A program made the translations under genes and the position numbers. DNA of 64,000 nt, taken from JALYXI01 sp963795835. Its GTDB lineage: Bacteria; Acidobacteriota; Terriglobia; Bryobacterales; Bryobacteraceae. The stretch covers positions 124,001 to 188,000 of the forward strand of contig CAWCJC010000002.1 of the NCBI GenBank assembly GCA_963795835.1, in the 5' to 3' direction. The notes beneath the pieces are model-generated. The model was given only the letters and a program-made list of their open reading frames with translations. It was not told the origin of the DNA and did not search any database. This document shows, in pieces, positions 56,447-64,000 of this stretch (positions within the stretch are counted from its first letter, which is position 1; each line of letters starts with the position of its first letter).

Positions 56447-56672
56447 AACAGAAGTAGTTTAGCAAACTAGGCGTCTCGATGCCAGACCCGGCCGCGCGCT
56501 TAGCCTAGCTCACCGCCGCCACAACATTTTGGCGCTATTCTGTTTCTGTGCAGCACCTGTGGATTTCCAGTGGACACGATGTTCCGCAACTGCCGCAGGC
56601 CGTCACCAGAAATTCACAGAACGATCTTTGCAGAATCCACTTCTTTCTGTCTTACCGTTGTCAGGTCCCGGT

Positions 56673-58046
56673 ATGACGACTTCTCCCACCGCACTCGCTC
56701 TTGAAAAAGGCCTCCCCGCCAATCTTGACGCCGAACGCTTCGTCCTCGGCTCCATTCTGCTTGACGATTCCTCATTCCTCGATGTTGCCGGCGTTCTTCA
56801 GCCCACCGATTTCGCGCTCGAAAAACATCGAAAAATCTACACCCGCATGGTCGAGCTCAACGAACGCTCCGAACGCATCGACCGCGTCACGCTCGCCAAC
56901 GAACTCCTCCGCTTCAACGAACTCGAATCCGTCGATGGCCTCACCTACCTGGTTTCGCTCGATGACGGCCTGCCGCATATCCCGAATCTCGATAGCTATG
57001 TAAAAATCATTCGCGATAAAGCCGTTCTGCGCCGCATCATCACCGCCTCGCAGCAGACCATGAACCGCGCGCTGGTCGGCGAGGAAGACCCTACCCAAAT
57101 TCTGGCCGGCGCGGAAGAAGCGCTGCTCAAGCTGGGCGATACCCAAATCGGCGCGGGCCTGAAAAGCCCTGGCGACATCATCAAGGATTACACCGGCGGC
57201 CTGAACGCCTTCCTCGATCCCAGCAAGCGCATTCGCGGCATCAGCACCGGCTTCACCAAGCTCGATGAAATGACCGGCGGCCTGCACGAAGGTGAACTGA
57301 TCATTCTGGCCGCGCGCCCTTCCATGGGCAAGACCGCGTTCGCCATGAACATCGCGAGCCACGTGGCGACGAAACTCAACCAGAAGGTCGCCATCTTCTC
57401 GCTCGAAATGTCGGGAGAGAGCCTCCTCACCCGTATGCTGTGCGCCCAGGCCTATGTCGATAGCCAGCGCTTCCGCATGGGGTATCTCAACGCCGAAGAG
57501 CGCCGCAAGCTCACGCAAGCCAGCATGAAACTGGTGGATTCGCCGCTCTTTATCGACGACACTGCCGGAGTCCATCTGATGGACATGCATGCCAAGCTGC
57601 GGAGGCTACAAGGCGGCGATTCGAAACTGGGCCTGGTGATCGTCGATTACCTGCAACTCATGAGCGGCCGCGGCCGCTTCGAAAACCGCAACCAGGAAGT
57701 CAGCACCATTTCGCGGGGCTTGAAGTTGCTGGCGAAAGAACTGAAAGTCCCGATGCTGGTCCTTTCTCAGCTCAGCCGCGCCCCCGAAACCAGACAGGGC
57801 GATCACCGCCCCCAATTGAGTGACCTTCGCGAATCCGGCTCCATCGAACAAGATGCCGACCTGGTCGCTTTCATCTTCCGCGAAGAAGTCTACAAGCGCG
57901 ACCGCGAGGATTTGCGCGGGTTAGCCGAACTGATCGTCGCCAAACAAAGAAACGGCCCGATCGGCAAAGTAGACCTGGTGTTCCTCCACGCCTTAACAAA
58001 ATTTGAAAACCGCTCCGAAGACCTGGAAGGGACTCCCGAACCATAA
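56673..58046 (+). CDS. dnaB: Replicative DNA helicase
   Basis: I chose ATG 56673 (MTTSPTALALEKGLPANLDAE), giving 457 residues; the longer frame to 56529 reads as non-coding intergenic DNA. The N-terminal DnaB domain and the RecA-like core with ARPSMGKT Walker A (residues 214-221) are clear. Walker B is VIVDYLQLMSG, and the C-terminal DLRESGSIEQDADLVAFIFRE motif is complete. It unwinds DNA at the replication fork. The 226-bp gap to the divergent rpmB cluster holds nothing else certain. Confidence 0.95.
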   Translation: MTTSPTALALEKGLPANLDAERFVLGSILLDDSSFLDVAGVLQPTDFALEKHRKIYTRMVELNERSERIDRVTLANELLRFNELESVDGLTYLVSLDDGLPHIPNLDSYVKIIRDKAVLRRIITASQQTMNRALVGEEDPTQILAGAEEALLKLGDTQIGAGLKSPGDIIKDYTGGLNAFLDPSKRIRGISTGFTKLDEMTGGLHEGELIILAARPSMGKTAFAMNIASHVATKLNQKVAIFSLEMSGESLLTRMLCAQAYVDSQRFRMGYLNAEERRKLTQASMKLVDSPLFIDDTAGVHLMDMHAKLRRLQGGDSKLGLVIVDYLQLMSGRGRFENRNQEVSTISRGLKLLAKELKVPMLVLSQLSRAPETRQGDHRPQLSDLRESGSIEQDADLVAFIFREEVYKRDREDLRGLAELIVAKQRNGPIGKVDLVFLHALTKFENRSEDLEGTPEP

Positions 58047-58116
58047 CGCTCCGAAGCCTGCGCGCGTCCGAATGCTGACTATCGCAGGCTGCAAGCCGAT
58101 ATAGACTAATACGCTG

Positions 58117-59613
58117 GTGCTGCTTCAACTTCAGGACATTCAGAAAAGCTACGGCGGTGTCAAAGCGCTCCGCTCCGGCAATCTCTCCGTAGCCGCGGGC
58201 GAAGTCCACCTCCTCTTAGGCGAAAACGGCGCGGGCAAATCTACGCTCATGAAAATCATCGCCGGTCTGGTTGAGCCCGATGCCGGCGCAATCCTCTGGA
58301 ACGGCTCCCCCGTCCACCTGAAATCTCCCGCCGACGCCGCTCGTATCGGTGTGGCGATGGTCCATCAGGAGTCGCTCCTGGCTCCGCAACTCACCGTCGC
58401 CGAAAACATCTTTCTCGGCCGTGAACAGCGCCATCCACTCGGCTGGATCTCACGGCGCAAGGCGGTCGCGGAAGCCGCGCGGCTCATTGAACAACACAAC
58501 TTCCCACTCAAAGCCGAAACGCTGGTCGAAAAACTCAGCCCTGCCGGCAAGCAGCTCGTCGAAATTTGCCGCGCCATCAGCTTCGGCTCCAGCCTCCTGA
58601 TCTTCGACGAGCCCACCAGTTCCCTCTCCGGCGCCGAAACCGAAGAAGTGTTCCGAATCGTCCGCACCCTGCGCGAGCGCAAGATGGGCGTCATCTATAT
58701 CACCCACCGCCTGGAAGAACTGCGCGCCATCGGCGACCGCGTCACCATCCTGCGCGATGGCGCAACGGTTCACACCGGCCCGCTTGCAGAAATCTCGACG
58801 CCCGAAATCATTTCGCACATGGTCGGGCGCCAAGTTGCCGCAACGTATTCGCGCGAAGCCCACACGCCCGGCGCGCCGGTTCTCGAAGCCACGAATCTTT
58901 CCGTCAAAGGTAAGCTCCACAAAATCTCGCTCACCTTGCGCGCGGGCGAAATCACAGGTATGGCCGGCCTGGTGGGCGCAGGCCGCACCGAACTCTGCCG
59001 CGCCCTCTTCGGGATCGATCCCTTAACGGAAGGCACGATCCGGATCGCGGGCCACCCCGTAAAACTCACTTCCCCGCGAGCCGCCGTCCGCGCCGGCATC
59101 GCGCTTGTCACCGAAGACCGCCAAATCACCGGGCTTGCTCTCCCGCTCCCCATCTCCGTAAACACCACGCTTGCCAACACGGAAGCCATCAGCCGCTTCA
59201 GCATCCTGAATCTCCAACGCCAGAACGCGACAGCCGCCGATTACATCACCCGTCTCCGCATCAAAGCTCAATCCCCCAAGCAGCCCGCCGGACGCCTCAG
59301 CGGCGGGAATCAGCAAAAAGTCGTTATCGCCAAGTGGCTCTTCCGCGAGCCCCGCGTGTTCCTGTTCGACGAACCCACCCGCGGCATCGACGTCGGCGCG
59401 AAAGTCGAAGTGTTCGACTTCCTCCACGAACTGGCAGGCCGCGGCGCAGCCATCCTGATGGTCAGCTCCGAAATTCCTGAACTCCTTCAAGTCGCCGACC
59501 GCATCTTGGTGATGTCCCAAGGCCGCATCGCAGGTGAGCTTCCCGGAGGCACCACTCCCCAAGCCATTATGTCGCTCGCTACCTCCACCTCCGCTCAGGA
59601 GTTCGCCGCTTGA
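58117..59613 (+). CDS. Sugar ABC transporter ATP-binding protein, RbsA-like
   Basis: The 498 residues contain two ABC cassettes in the RbsA/MglA style. The first has Walker A GENGAGKST (residues 35-43), a degenerate signature LSPAGKQLVEICRAIS, and Walker B LLIFDEPTSSLS. The second has a variant P-loop and LSGGNQQKVVIAKWLFREPRVFLFDEPTRGIDVG. It powers the permease encoded right after it, with overlapping ends. Start GTG 58117. The sugar specificity is not shown. Confidence 0.93.
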   Translation: MLLQLQDIQKSYGGVKALRSGNLSVAAGEVHLLLGENGAGKSTLMKIIAGLVEPDAGAILWNGSPVHLKSPADAARIGVAMVHQESLLAPQLTVAENIFLGREQRHPLGWISRRKAVAEAARLIEQHNFPLKAETLVEKLSPAGKQLVEICRAISFGSSLLIFDEPTSSLSGAETEEVFRIVRTLRERKMGVIYITHRLEELRAIGDRVTILRDGATVHTGPLAEISTPEIISHMVGRQVAATYSREAHTPGAPVLEATNLSVKGKLHKISLTLRAGEITGMAGLVGAGRTELCRALFGIDPLTEGTIRIAGHPVKLTSPRAAVRAGIALVTEDRQITGLALPLPISVNTTLANTEAISRFSILNLQRQNATAADYITRLRIKAQSPKQPAGRLSGGNQQKVVIAKWLFREPRVFLFDEPTRGIDVGAKVEVFDFLHELAGRGAAILMVSSEIPELLQVADRILVMSQGRIAGELPGGTTPQAIMSLATSTSAQEFAA

Positions 59614-60536
59614 AGCGCCTTCAGCGCCTGCTCCCGTTCCTCACGCTCTTCATTCTCTTCGTCGCGCTGATCATCGCCTCACCGCATTTCCTCACCGCAA
59701 CCAATCTTTCGAGCGTCGTCCGGCAAACGGCCGTGATCAACATCATGGCGCTCGGCATGACCGTCATCATCATCTCGGGCGGCATCGATCTTTCCGTCGG
59801 CTCCATCTTGGGCCTTGGTGGTCTGACCGGCGCGATGGCGATGGAAAGCGGCACGCCGATCCTGCTCTCCGTCCTGATCGGAATCGCAACCGGCCTCGCG
59901 TGCGGCTTCCTGAACGGATTCCTGATCACGCGGCTCAAGATCGCGCCGTTCATCGTCACTCTGGGCACGCTCGGTATTTACCGCGGCACGGCGCTGATCA
60001 TTTCGAACGGCCTTCCGGTCCATAAGCTTCCGCCCGGTTTCTCTGCGCTGGGCGAAGGCAGCATCGCGGGCGTGCCTTATGTCCTCCTGCTGCTTCTCCT
60101 CTGCGCTGTTGCGGTCCACATTCTCCTGGAACACACGCGCCTCGGCCGGTATGCCTTCGCTATTGGAAGCAGTCCCGCCGCTGCCTTGTACGCCGGCATT
60201 CCCGTCGCGTTTCACACCACGGCTGTCTACGCCATCGGCGGCCTGCTTACCGGTCTTGCCGGAATGATTGAGGCCTCGCGCCTGATGACCGGGCAGCCCA
60301 CCGCCGGACAGGGCTATGAACTGCAGGCGATCGCGGCTGTCGTGATCGGCGGCGGCAGCTTGCGGGGCGGGGAAGGCAGCGTCGTCGGCACGCTGGTCGG
60401 CGCGTTCATCATGGGCCTGCTCTCGAACGGCAGTGATTTGCTGGGTATCTCGAATTACGTTCAACAGGTTGTGATTGGAGCGGTGATCATTCTTGCGGTC
60501 GCTGTGGACGAACTCCGCAAGCGTCGCGTGACATAG
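59610..60536 (+). CDS. Sugar ABC transporter permease, RbsC-like
   Basis: The 308-residue protein has about ten helices and the family segment MALGMTVIIISGGIDLSVGSILGLGG, typical of ribose/xylose-type permeases (RbsC, XylH). SLRGGEGSVVGTLVGAFIMGLLSNGSDLLG is the conserved cytoplasmic loop to helix. It overlaps the ATPase gene by 4 bp. No periplasmic sugar-binding protein gene follows, which is unusual for this family. Confidence 0.93.
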   Translation: MKRLQRLLPFLTLFILFVALIIASPHFLTATNLSSVVRQTAVINIMALGMTVIIISGGIDLSVGSILGLGGLTGAMAMESGTPILLSVLIGIATGLACGFLNGFLITRLKIAPFIVTLGTLGIYRGTALIISNGLPVHKLPPGFSALGEGSIAGVPYVLLLLLLCAVAVHILLEHTRLGRYAFAIGSSPAAALYAGIPVAFHTTAVYAIGGLLTGLAGMIEASRLMTGQPTAGQGYELQAIAAVVIGGGSLRGGEGSVVGTLVGAFIMGLLSNGSDLLGISNYVQQVVIGAVIILAVAVDELRKRRVT

Positions 60537-60547
60537 CTGGTGGACTC

Positions 60548-61454
60548 TTGTTAAAACCTTCCCGCCGAATTCCGTTCAGCCGTTTTATGGATCGCGCCCT
60601 CTACCATCCCCGAACTGGCTATTACTCCCGGCCCCCCGAATTCACCTTTGGCAAACGCGGCGACTTCTTCACCGCCTCACAACTCCAACCCACCTTCGGC
60701 CACCTGATCGACGCTATACTCCCCGAAGGTCCGGTCCTCGAACTCGGCCCCGGCCGTGGCGAGATGCGCCAGGCGCTTTCCGCCCGAGGTTACCAGGCGG
60801 TAACTCACGGTCAATCACTGCCCGCTCAATGGAGCGGAAACATCTTCGCCAATGAATTTTTCGATGCTCTCCCTGTGCGCGCAGGCATCCGTCAAGGCGC
60901 CGAACTTCGTGAACTCATGGTTCATCGCAAGGCATCTACTTATACCTGGGAGGTAGGTGCAGTCCTCTCCCCCAGCGATCGTGCTTATGTGGAACGATAC
61001 ATGCCTAAGTTTGCCTGAGGGTGCCAGGTTTGAGATTGCGGAACGCGCTGTCGATACCGTTCGTCTTCTCAACGAGTGCCTTTCCGAAGGAACCGTCATG
61101 ATCGTCGATTACGGCTGGACGGGCGCTGAGTACCTTCGCTTCCCGGAAGGAACGCTGATGAGCTACCGCCGCCACAGCGCTGTTTCCGATGTACTCGCCG
61201 ATCCGGGGTTTCAGGACATCACCGCTCACGTTGCTTTCCCCGCGCTTATCGATGCGGCGCGCGAATGCGGCTTCACCAACATCCGTCTGGAGCCACTCGC
61301 GCAAACTCTGCTCATGGCGCTTCAGCGCCGGCCTCTCCCTGCCGCCGACTCGGACGAAAGTTTGCGCGTTCAATCTCAGTTGAAGACCCTACTGTTCGGC
61401 ATGGGCGAATCGTTCCGCACCTTATGGCTTTCAAAATCGCCTGCCACAAACTAA
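60548..61454 (+). pseudogene. Class I SAM-dependent methyltransferase, MidA/NDUFAF7 type, +1 frameshift
   Basis: The first frame gives IPFSRFMDRALYHPRTGYYS and DFFTASQLQPTFGHLID, with SAM motif LELGPGRGEMRQAL. The second gives LPEGARFEIAERAVDTVRLLNECL and GTVMIVDYGWTGAEYLRFPEG. Removing one T from TTT at 61010-61012 joins them as YMPKLPEGARFEI, about 301 residues. Start is TTG 60548. The family methylates protein arginines, as in complex I assembly in mitochondria. It lies just after the sugar permease and probably shares its transcript. Confidence 0.8.
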
Positions 61455-61480
61455 AAAAGGCCCCGGTTGCCCGGAGCCTT
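61455..61480 (-). terminator. Rho-independent terminator of the small Lys-rich peptide gene
   Basis: Read on the minus strand, AAGGCTCCGG (61480-61471) pairs with CCGGGGCCTT over 10 bp around a GCAA loop, followed by a run of T (bases 61458-61453). This is a textbook intrinsic terminator 36 bp past the peptide stop. It may also end transcription from the methyltransferase side. Confidence 0.85.
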
Positions 61481-61515
61481 ATGTTGTGTTTATCATCCCT
61501 ATCGGGACGCGGCTG

Positions 61516-61578
61516 CTACTTCTTTTTCTTAGGAGCAGCTTTCTTTTTCGCGGGCGCTTTCTTCGTTGCGTTCTTCAT
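61516..61578 (-). CDS. Lysine/alanine/proline-rich 20-residue peptide gene
   Basis: A 20-codon ORF on the minus strand starts at ATG 61578 and encodes MKNATKKAPA then a Lys-rich tail; 10 of 20 residues are Lys and the rest are mainly Ala and Pro. An AGGGAGAA Shine-Dalgarno lies about 8 to 10 bases upstream, with a consensus promoter at 61634-61662 and a strong terminator after the stop. The composition resembles histone H1-like or AlgP-like tails that bind nucleic acid, but it could also act as an RNA or a leader peptide. It lies convergent to the methyltransferase gene. Confidence 0.6.
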   Translation of the reverse strand: MKNATKKAPAKKKAAPKKKK

Positions 61579-61604
61579 CGATGTGATTCTCCCTAACTTT
61601 AAAT

Positions 61605-61624
61605 TTGCGATTCGAAAATCGCAA
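61605..61624 (-). promoter_or_regulatory. 5' UTR stem-loop of the peptide transcript
   Basis: A perfect 8-bp stem, TTGCGATT with AATCGCAA, closes a TTCG loop on the minus strand. It falls at or near the predicted transcript start, in the position of hairpins that protect mRNA 5' ends from decay. Confidence 0.5.
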
Positions 61625-61633
61625 TGTGATTCA

Positions 61634-61662
61634 TATATAAGGTTGTTCGAAAAAATTGTCAA
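61634..61662 (-). promoter_or_regulatory. Consensus sigma70 promoter for the peptide gene
   Basis: On the minus strand, TTGACA (61662-61657) is followed after 17 bp by TATATA (61639-61634). The -35 is a perfect match and the -10 is close to consensus, with an AT-rich spacer. It points toward the peptide ORF. It overlaps the region upstream of the oppositely oriented gene starting at 61677. Confidence 0.7.
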
Positions 61663-61676
61663 GGAAAAAATGCATC

Positions 61677-62561
61677 ATGGCTCACTCATTTTCTGTTAAA
61701 ACGAAGTTCATCGAAAATGTTTGGGTCGTCTTCGCGCCCTTCTTGCTGATTTCCGCCACGGCAGCCGCCTCTTCCGAGGCTCCGAACGGGCGCGATCTCG
61801 TCGAAAAATCTCTTGCGGCCGGCGAGCGCAATGAGGTGCGTGTGCGCTCCTACGTGAGCCGCTCGCAATCCGATCTCAAACAGTTTGCACCGGACGGCTC
61901 CACAAAGTCGGAAGAGGTAAAGACGTTTGATGATGTCGTTGTCGAAGGCTTTCACCTTCGCTCTCTTGTCGCGAAGGATGGCAAGCCGTTAGGCGCGCCC
62001 GAGCTAAAGAAAGAACAAGCGCGCATTGCCCGCCTGGTTGCCCAGAGAAAATCTGAGACGCCGCAGGCCCGCGACAAACGCCTTGCGGAAGTCCGGGACA
62101 AGATCGAGAAGGACCACCGCTTCACGCACGAACTTCTTAGCGCTTTCGATTTTCACGTGGTCGGCCAAGAGTCGCTTGAAGGCCGCAAAGCCTGGGTCCT
62201 CGATGCCGAACCTCATCCAGGCTATGTGCCGAAAGAGTTGAAGGCGCAGATGTTCCCGCATATTCGCGGCCGAATCTGGATCGATCAGGAAGATTTTCTC
62301 TGGGCCAAAGCCGAAGCGAACGTCGTTGACGCATTCAGCCTGGGCTTCTCGGTAATCGCAAAAATCAATCCGGGAGGACATCTCTCGCTGTTGCAGATTC
62401 GTCAGCCCGATGGAACCTGGGTGGTCTCGAAGGTTGCTTTCAAAGGAAGCGGACGAATCGCGCTCGTGAAGCGTTTCTCCGTTGAGAGCGTCACCACCTC
62501 CAGCAACTTCCGCAAAGTCGCGCCGGACCGCCGCATCGTCGAAATCAAGGAAGACTTCTGA
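61677..62561 (+). CDS. Secreted outer-membrane-lipoprotein-sorting-like protein, unknown role
   Basis: I chose ATG 61677 (MAHSFSVKTKFIENVWVVFA) with AAGGA upstream; the frame extends to TTG 61656. A signal peptide of about 35 residues ends near ATAAASSEAPNG. The mature part is hydrophilic and beta-rich, with HVVGQESLEGRKAWVLDAEPHP and GRIWIDQEDFLWAKAEANV, resembling LolA/LolB-type or MucB-like folds. It precedes the ECF sigma gene by 17 bp, so it may be co-expressed with it. The exact role is unknown. Confidence 0.68.
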   Translation: MAHSFSVKTKFIENVWVVFAPFLLISATAAASSEAPNGRDLVEKSLAAGERNEVRVRSYVSRSQSDLKQFAPDGSTKSEEVKTFDDVVVEGFHLRSLVAKDGKPLGAPELKKEQARIARLVAQRKSETPQARDKRLAEVRDKIEKDHRFTHELLSAFDFHVVGQESLEGRKAWVLDAEPHPGYVPKELKAQMFPHIRGRIWIDQEDFLWAKAEANVVDAFSLGFSVIAKINPGGHLSLLQIRQPDGTWVVSKVAFKGSGRIALVKRFSVESVTTSSNFRKVAPDRRIVEIKEDF

Positions 62562-62578
62562 TCCCGTTAGCCCTGCTC

Positions 62579-63139
62579 TTGTGCGTCTCCTTTGCCGAGG
62601 CCGATCGCGAACTCGCTCTCCGTTTGAAGCGCCGCGACCCGAAAGCGATGGCCGACCTATATGATCGTTTCGGGCGCACCGCCTATTCCGTAATCTTTAC
62701 TATCGTCAGGGACACCGGAGTTGCCGAAGATTTAGTGCAGGAAACTTTCCTGCGTGTCTGGAACCGAATGAACGCCTTCGATGCGGAACGCGGCGCGCTC
62801 GGCTCATGGCTGCTTACCATTGCGCGCAACCGCGCGATCGACTACATTCGTTCCGCCAGTTCCCGCGCCGCCCGCAACAGTTTCGAGATTGAAGAGCGGG
62901 AGCATCCCTCGTTGTTTGCCGATGCCGAACAGGAAATCGTCGCTGCGGACCAGGCGAAGCGAATCCGTTCCGCCCTCAATTCACTCCCGCCCAAACACAA
63001 GCGCGTCATCGAACTGGCTTACTACCAGGGTATGAGCCAGACGGAAATGGCCGAACACTTGAACGAGCCCTTGGGCACGGTGAAGACTTGGGCCAGAAGC
63101 GCGCTCAAGCTCCTGCGGGAAGAGCTGGATCGCCGCTAA
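62579..63139 (+). CDS. ECF-family RNA polymerase sigma factor
   Basis: The 186-residue protein has region 2 (KAMADLYDRFGRTAYSVIF then EDLVQETFLRVWNRMN), GSWLLTIARNRAIDYIRS, and region 4 (LPPKHKRVIELAYYQGMSQTEMAEHL then GTVKTWARSALKLLREEL). It is a group IV sigma of the SigK/RpoE-like type. The frame starts at TTG 62579. No anti-sigma factor is adjacent downstream, so control may be by another route or a distant gene. Confidence 0.9.
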   Translation: MCVSFAEADRELALRLKRRDPKAMADLYDRFGRTAYSVIFTIVRDTGVAEDLVQETFLRVWNRMNAFDAERGALGSWLLTIARNRAIDYIRSASSRAARNSFEIEEREHPSLFADAEQEIVAADQAKRIRSALNSLPPKHKRVIELAYYQGMSQTEMAEHLNEPLGTVKTWARSALKLLREELDRR

Positions 63140-63162
63140 CCCCTGTCCGGCTTGTGAACCTT

Positions 63163-63183
63163 GAGGGCCAGGGAGACGCCCTC
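63163..63183 (+). terminator. Weak hairpin after the ECF sigma gene
   Basis: GAGGGC at 63163-63168 pairs with GCCCTC at 63178-63183 across a 9-base loop, followed by a weakly T-rich stretch. It is a possible intrinsic terminator but has only 6 bp. Confidence 0.3.
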
Positions 63184-63227
63184 ACTTTGTATGGAACCCA
63201 ATCCCCCCCGAATGCGACAATACTCCT

Positions 63228-64000
63228 ATGCGGTACGCTGCGGCGCTGGTCGCGTCCACTCTCGCCTTCGCGCAATCCACCGTGCCGGTCGAGAAGTTAG
63301 TCGAGTTCGTGCGCTCCTCCATCTCTCTTAAGTACCCGGATAAACAGGTAGCCGCCCAACTGCACAACTTTCATCTTTCTGAAAAGCTGGACGACACCAA
63401 AATCGAAATGCTGCAAGGCGAGGGCGCGGGTCCGAAAACCGTAGCCGCGCTCAAAGAACTCGGCGCCGCTTCACAATCCCTCAAGGCAGCCGAACCGCCG
63501 CCACCCCCGCCCGTGCGCCGATCCATCCCCCCGCCCAGCTACGCGGACCAGCAAGCCGTAATCGATAAGATGCGCGAGTACGCGCTCAACTACTCGAATT
63601 CGCTTCCCAACTTCGTCTGCAAGCAGGTTACCCGGCGCTATTACGATCCGCAGGGCCATGAAAACTGGCGCACCTCCGACACGATCGTCAGTAAACTCAG
63701 CTATTCGGAGCAGCAGGAAAAGTACGACGTGATTCTGGCCAACGGAGCGCCCGTCTTAAATAAGGACATGCACAGCTTCGGAGGTACGACGTCCACCGGC
63801 GAATTCGGCAGCTTGCTGAAGTACATCTTCGATCCTAAATCCGACGCCGAATTTCATTGGGACCGCTGGGGCCGCATTCGCAATCGCGTGACCCACGTCT
63901 TCAATTTCAGTGTCGATCAGGCTCATTCGTCCTGGGGCATCATGGATGGCGAGACCAAGAGAAGCGTGACTCCCGCCTATAACGGTCAAATTTACGTTGA
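63228..64000 (+). CDS. Secreted protein of unknown function, 3' truncated by the window
   Basis: The frame opens at ATG 63228 (MRYAAALVASTLAFAQSTVP), a signal peptide, and stays open to the end of the window. The mature part has a helical region, a Pro-rich run (KAAEPPPPPPVRRSIPPP), and then a domain starting YADQQAVIDKMREYALNYSNS with FVCKQVTRRYYD. Similar secreted proteins are common in Acidobacteria but have no assigned function that I know. It lies 88 bp after the ECF sigma gene, in the same direction. Confidence 0.75.
   Translation, partial: MRYAAALVASTLAFAQSTVPVEKLVEFVRSSISLKYPDKQVAAQLHNFHLSEKLDDTKIEMLQGEGAGPKTVAALKELGAASQSLKAAEPPPPPPVRRSIPPPSYADQQAVIDKMREYALNYSNSLPNFVCKQVTRRYYDPQGHENWRTSDTIVSKLSYSEQQEKYDVILANGAPVLNKDMHSFGGTTSTGEFGSLLKYIFDPKSDAEFHWDRWGRIRNRVTHVFNFSVDQAHSSWGIMDGETKRSVTPAYNGQIYV

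Noticed and set aside
56520..56600. DnaA boxes and a replication origin upstream of dnaB
   Set aside because: Only one weak match (TGTGGATTT) is present, with no cluster of boxes or AT-rich unwinding element.
61010..61020. TGA at 61016 in the MidA-like methyltransferase as a second Sec codon
   Set aside because: Reading through the TGA in the same frame loses homology; the family sequence continues in another frame, so this is a +1 indel in TTT and not recoding.
1..64000. CRISPR arrays, tRNA or rRNA genes, prophage
   Set aside because: No regularly spaced direct repeats, tRNA cloverleaf, rRNA core or phage structural gene was seen on either strand.

Overview
The window looks like chromosomal DNA from an Acidobacteriota bacterium, most likely the Bryobacterales/Solibacter group. 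I infer this from the large Oar-like TonB-dependent receptor with an N-terminal carboxypeptidase-like domain, the split glycine dehydrogenase, the class II photolyase, the MqnA/MqnD-type protein, a REP-associated transposase and many secreted hydrolases. No rRNA, tRNA, CRISPR array, prophage or plasmid backbone is visible. Genes are densely packed, with many 4-bp ATGA overlaps. No stretch above about 300 bases lacks a gene.

Layout. 1-2442: tail of an ABC-F ATPase, msrP, and an msrQ fused in frame to an SGNH esterase. 2456-5963 (minus): two small zinc-ribbon proteins and a frameshifted RND efflux pump. 6159-10097 (plus): TonB receptor, then rpsT. 10130-16584 (minus): methyltransferase, low-complexity membrane protein, psd, pssA, Usg-like protein, lptE, holA. 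16620-21213 (plus): NtrC-type regulator, proS, a frameshifted class V aminotransferase and a small protein. 21210-24486 (minus): an uncharacterised protein, recJ and two DUF4126 membrane proteins. 24543-25174: a VapBC-like module. 25171-27086 (minus): nadA-moaA. 27111-29571: a radical SAM gene plus an ATP-grasp gene. 29585-36711 (minus): a HemQ-like gene, gcvT-gcvH-gcvPA-gcvPB, a membrane glycosyltransferase and a yggX-like gene. 36771-37455: REP transposase island. 37463-46534: SGNH hydrolase, DUF3108 protein, photolyase and epimerase (plus), typA, and an ABC exporter pair. 46669-54513: secreted esterases, DedA-like protein, ybdD, cstA, small proteins, and an MqnA/MqnD-family gene. 54546-64000: HEAT protein, rpmB-rpmG, dnaB, a ribose-type ABC pair, a MidA-type methyltransferase, a tiny Lys-rich peptide gene, an ECF sigma factor, and a truncated secreted protein.

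Two items stand out. First, the radical SAM gene at 27111 reads through a TGA at 28368 to give a C-terminal Cys-Sec-Ala-Glu-Pro tail. The extended frame ends in an ATGA overlap with the next gene, and a hairpin follows the TGA. This matches the known CUAEP-tail radical SAM selenoprotein family, and a search limited to standard stop codons would truncate it. Second, a self-contained transcription unit at 61455-61662 (minus) carries a consensus promoter, a 5' hairpin, a strong Shine-Dalgarno, a 20-codon half-lysine ORF and a strong intrinsic terminator.

Nine otherwise recognisable genes carry single-base frameshifts (ten in all). Nine of the ten are net +1, most of those in 3-4 base homopolymers. 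This pattern suggests sequencing or assembly error more than gene decay, and those genes may be intact in the organism.
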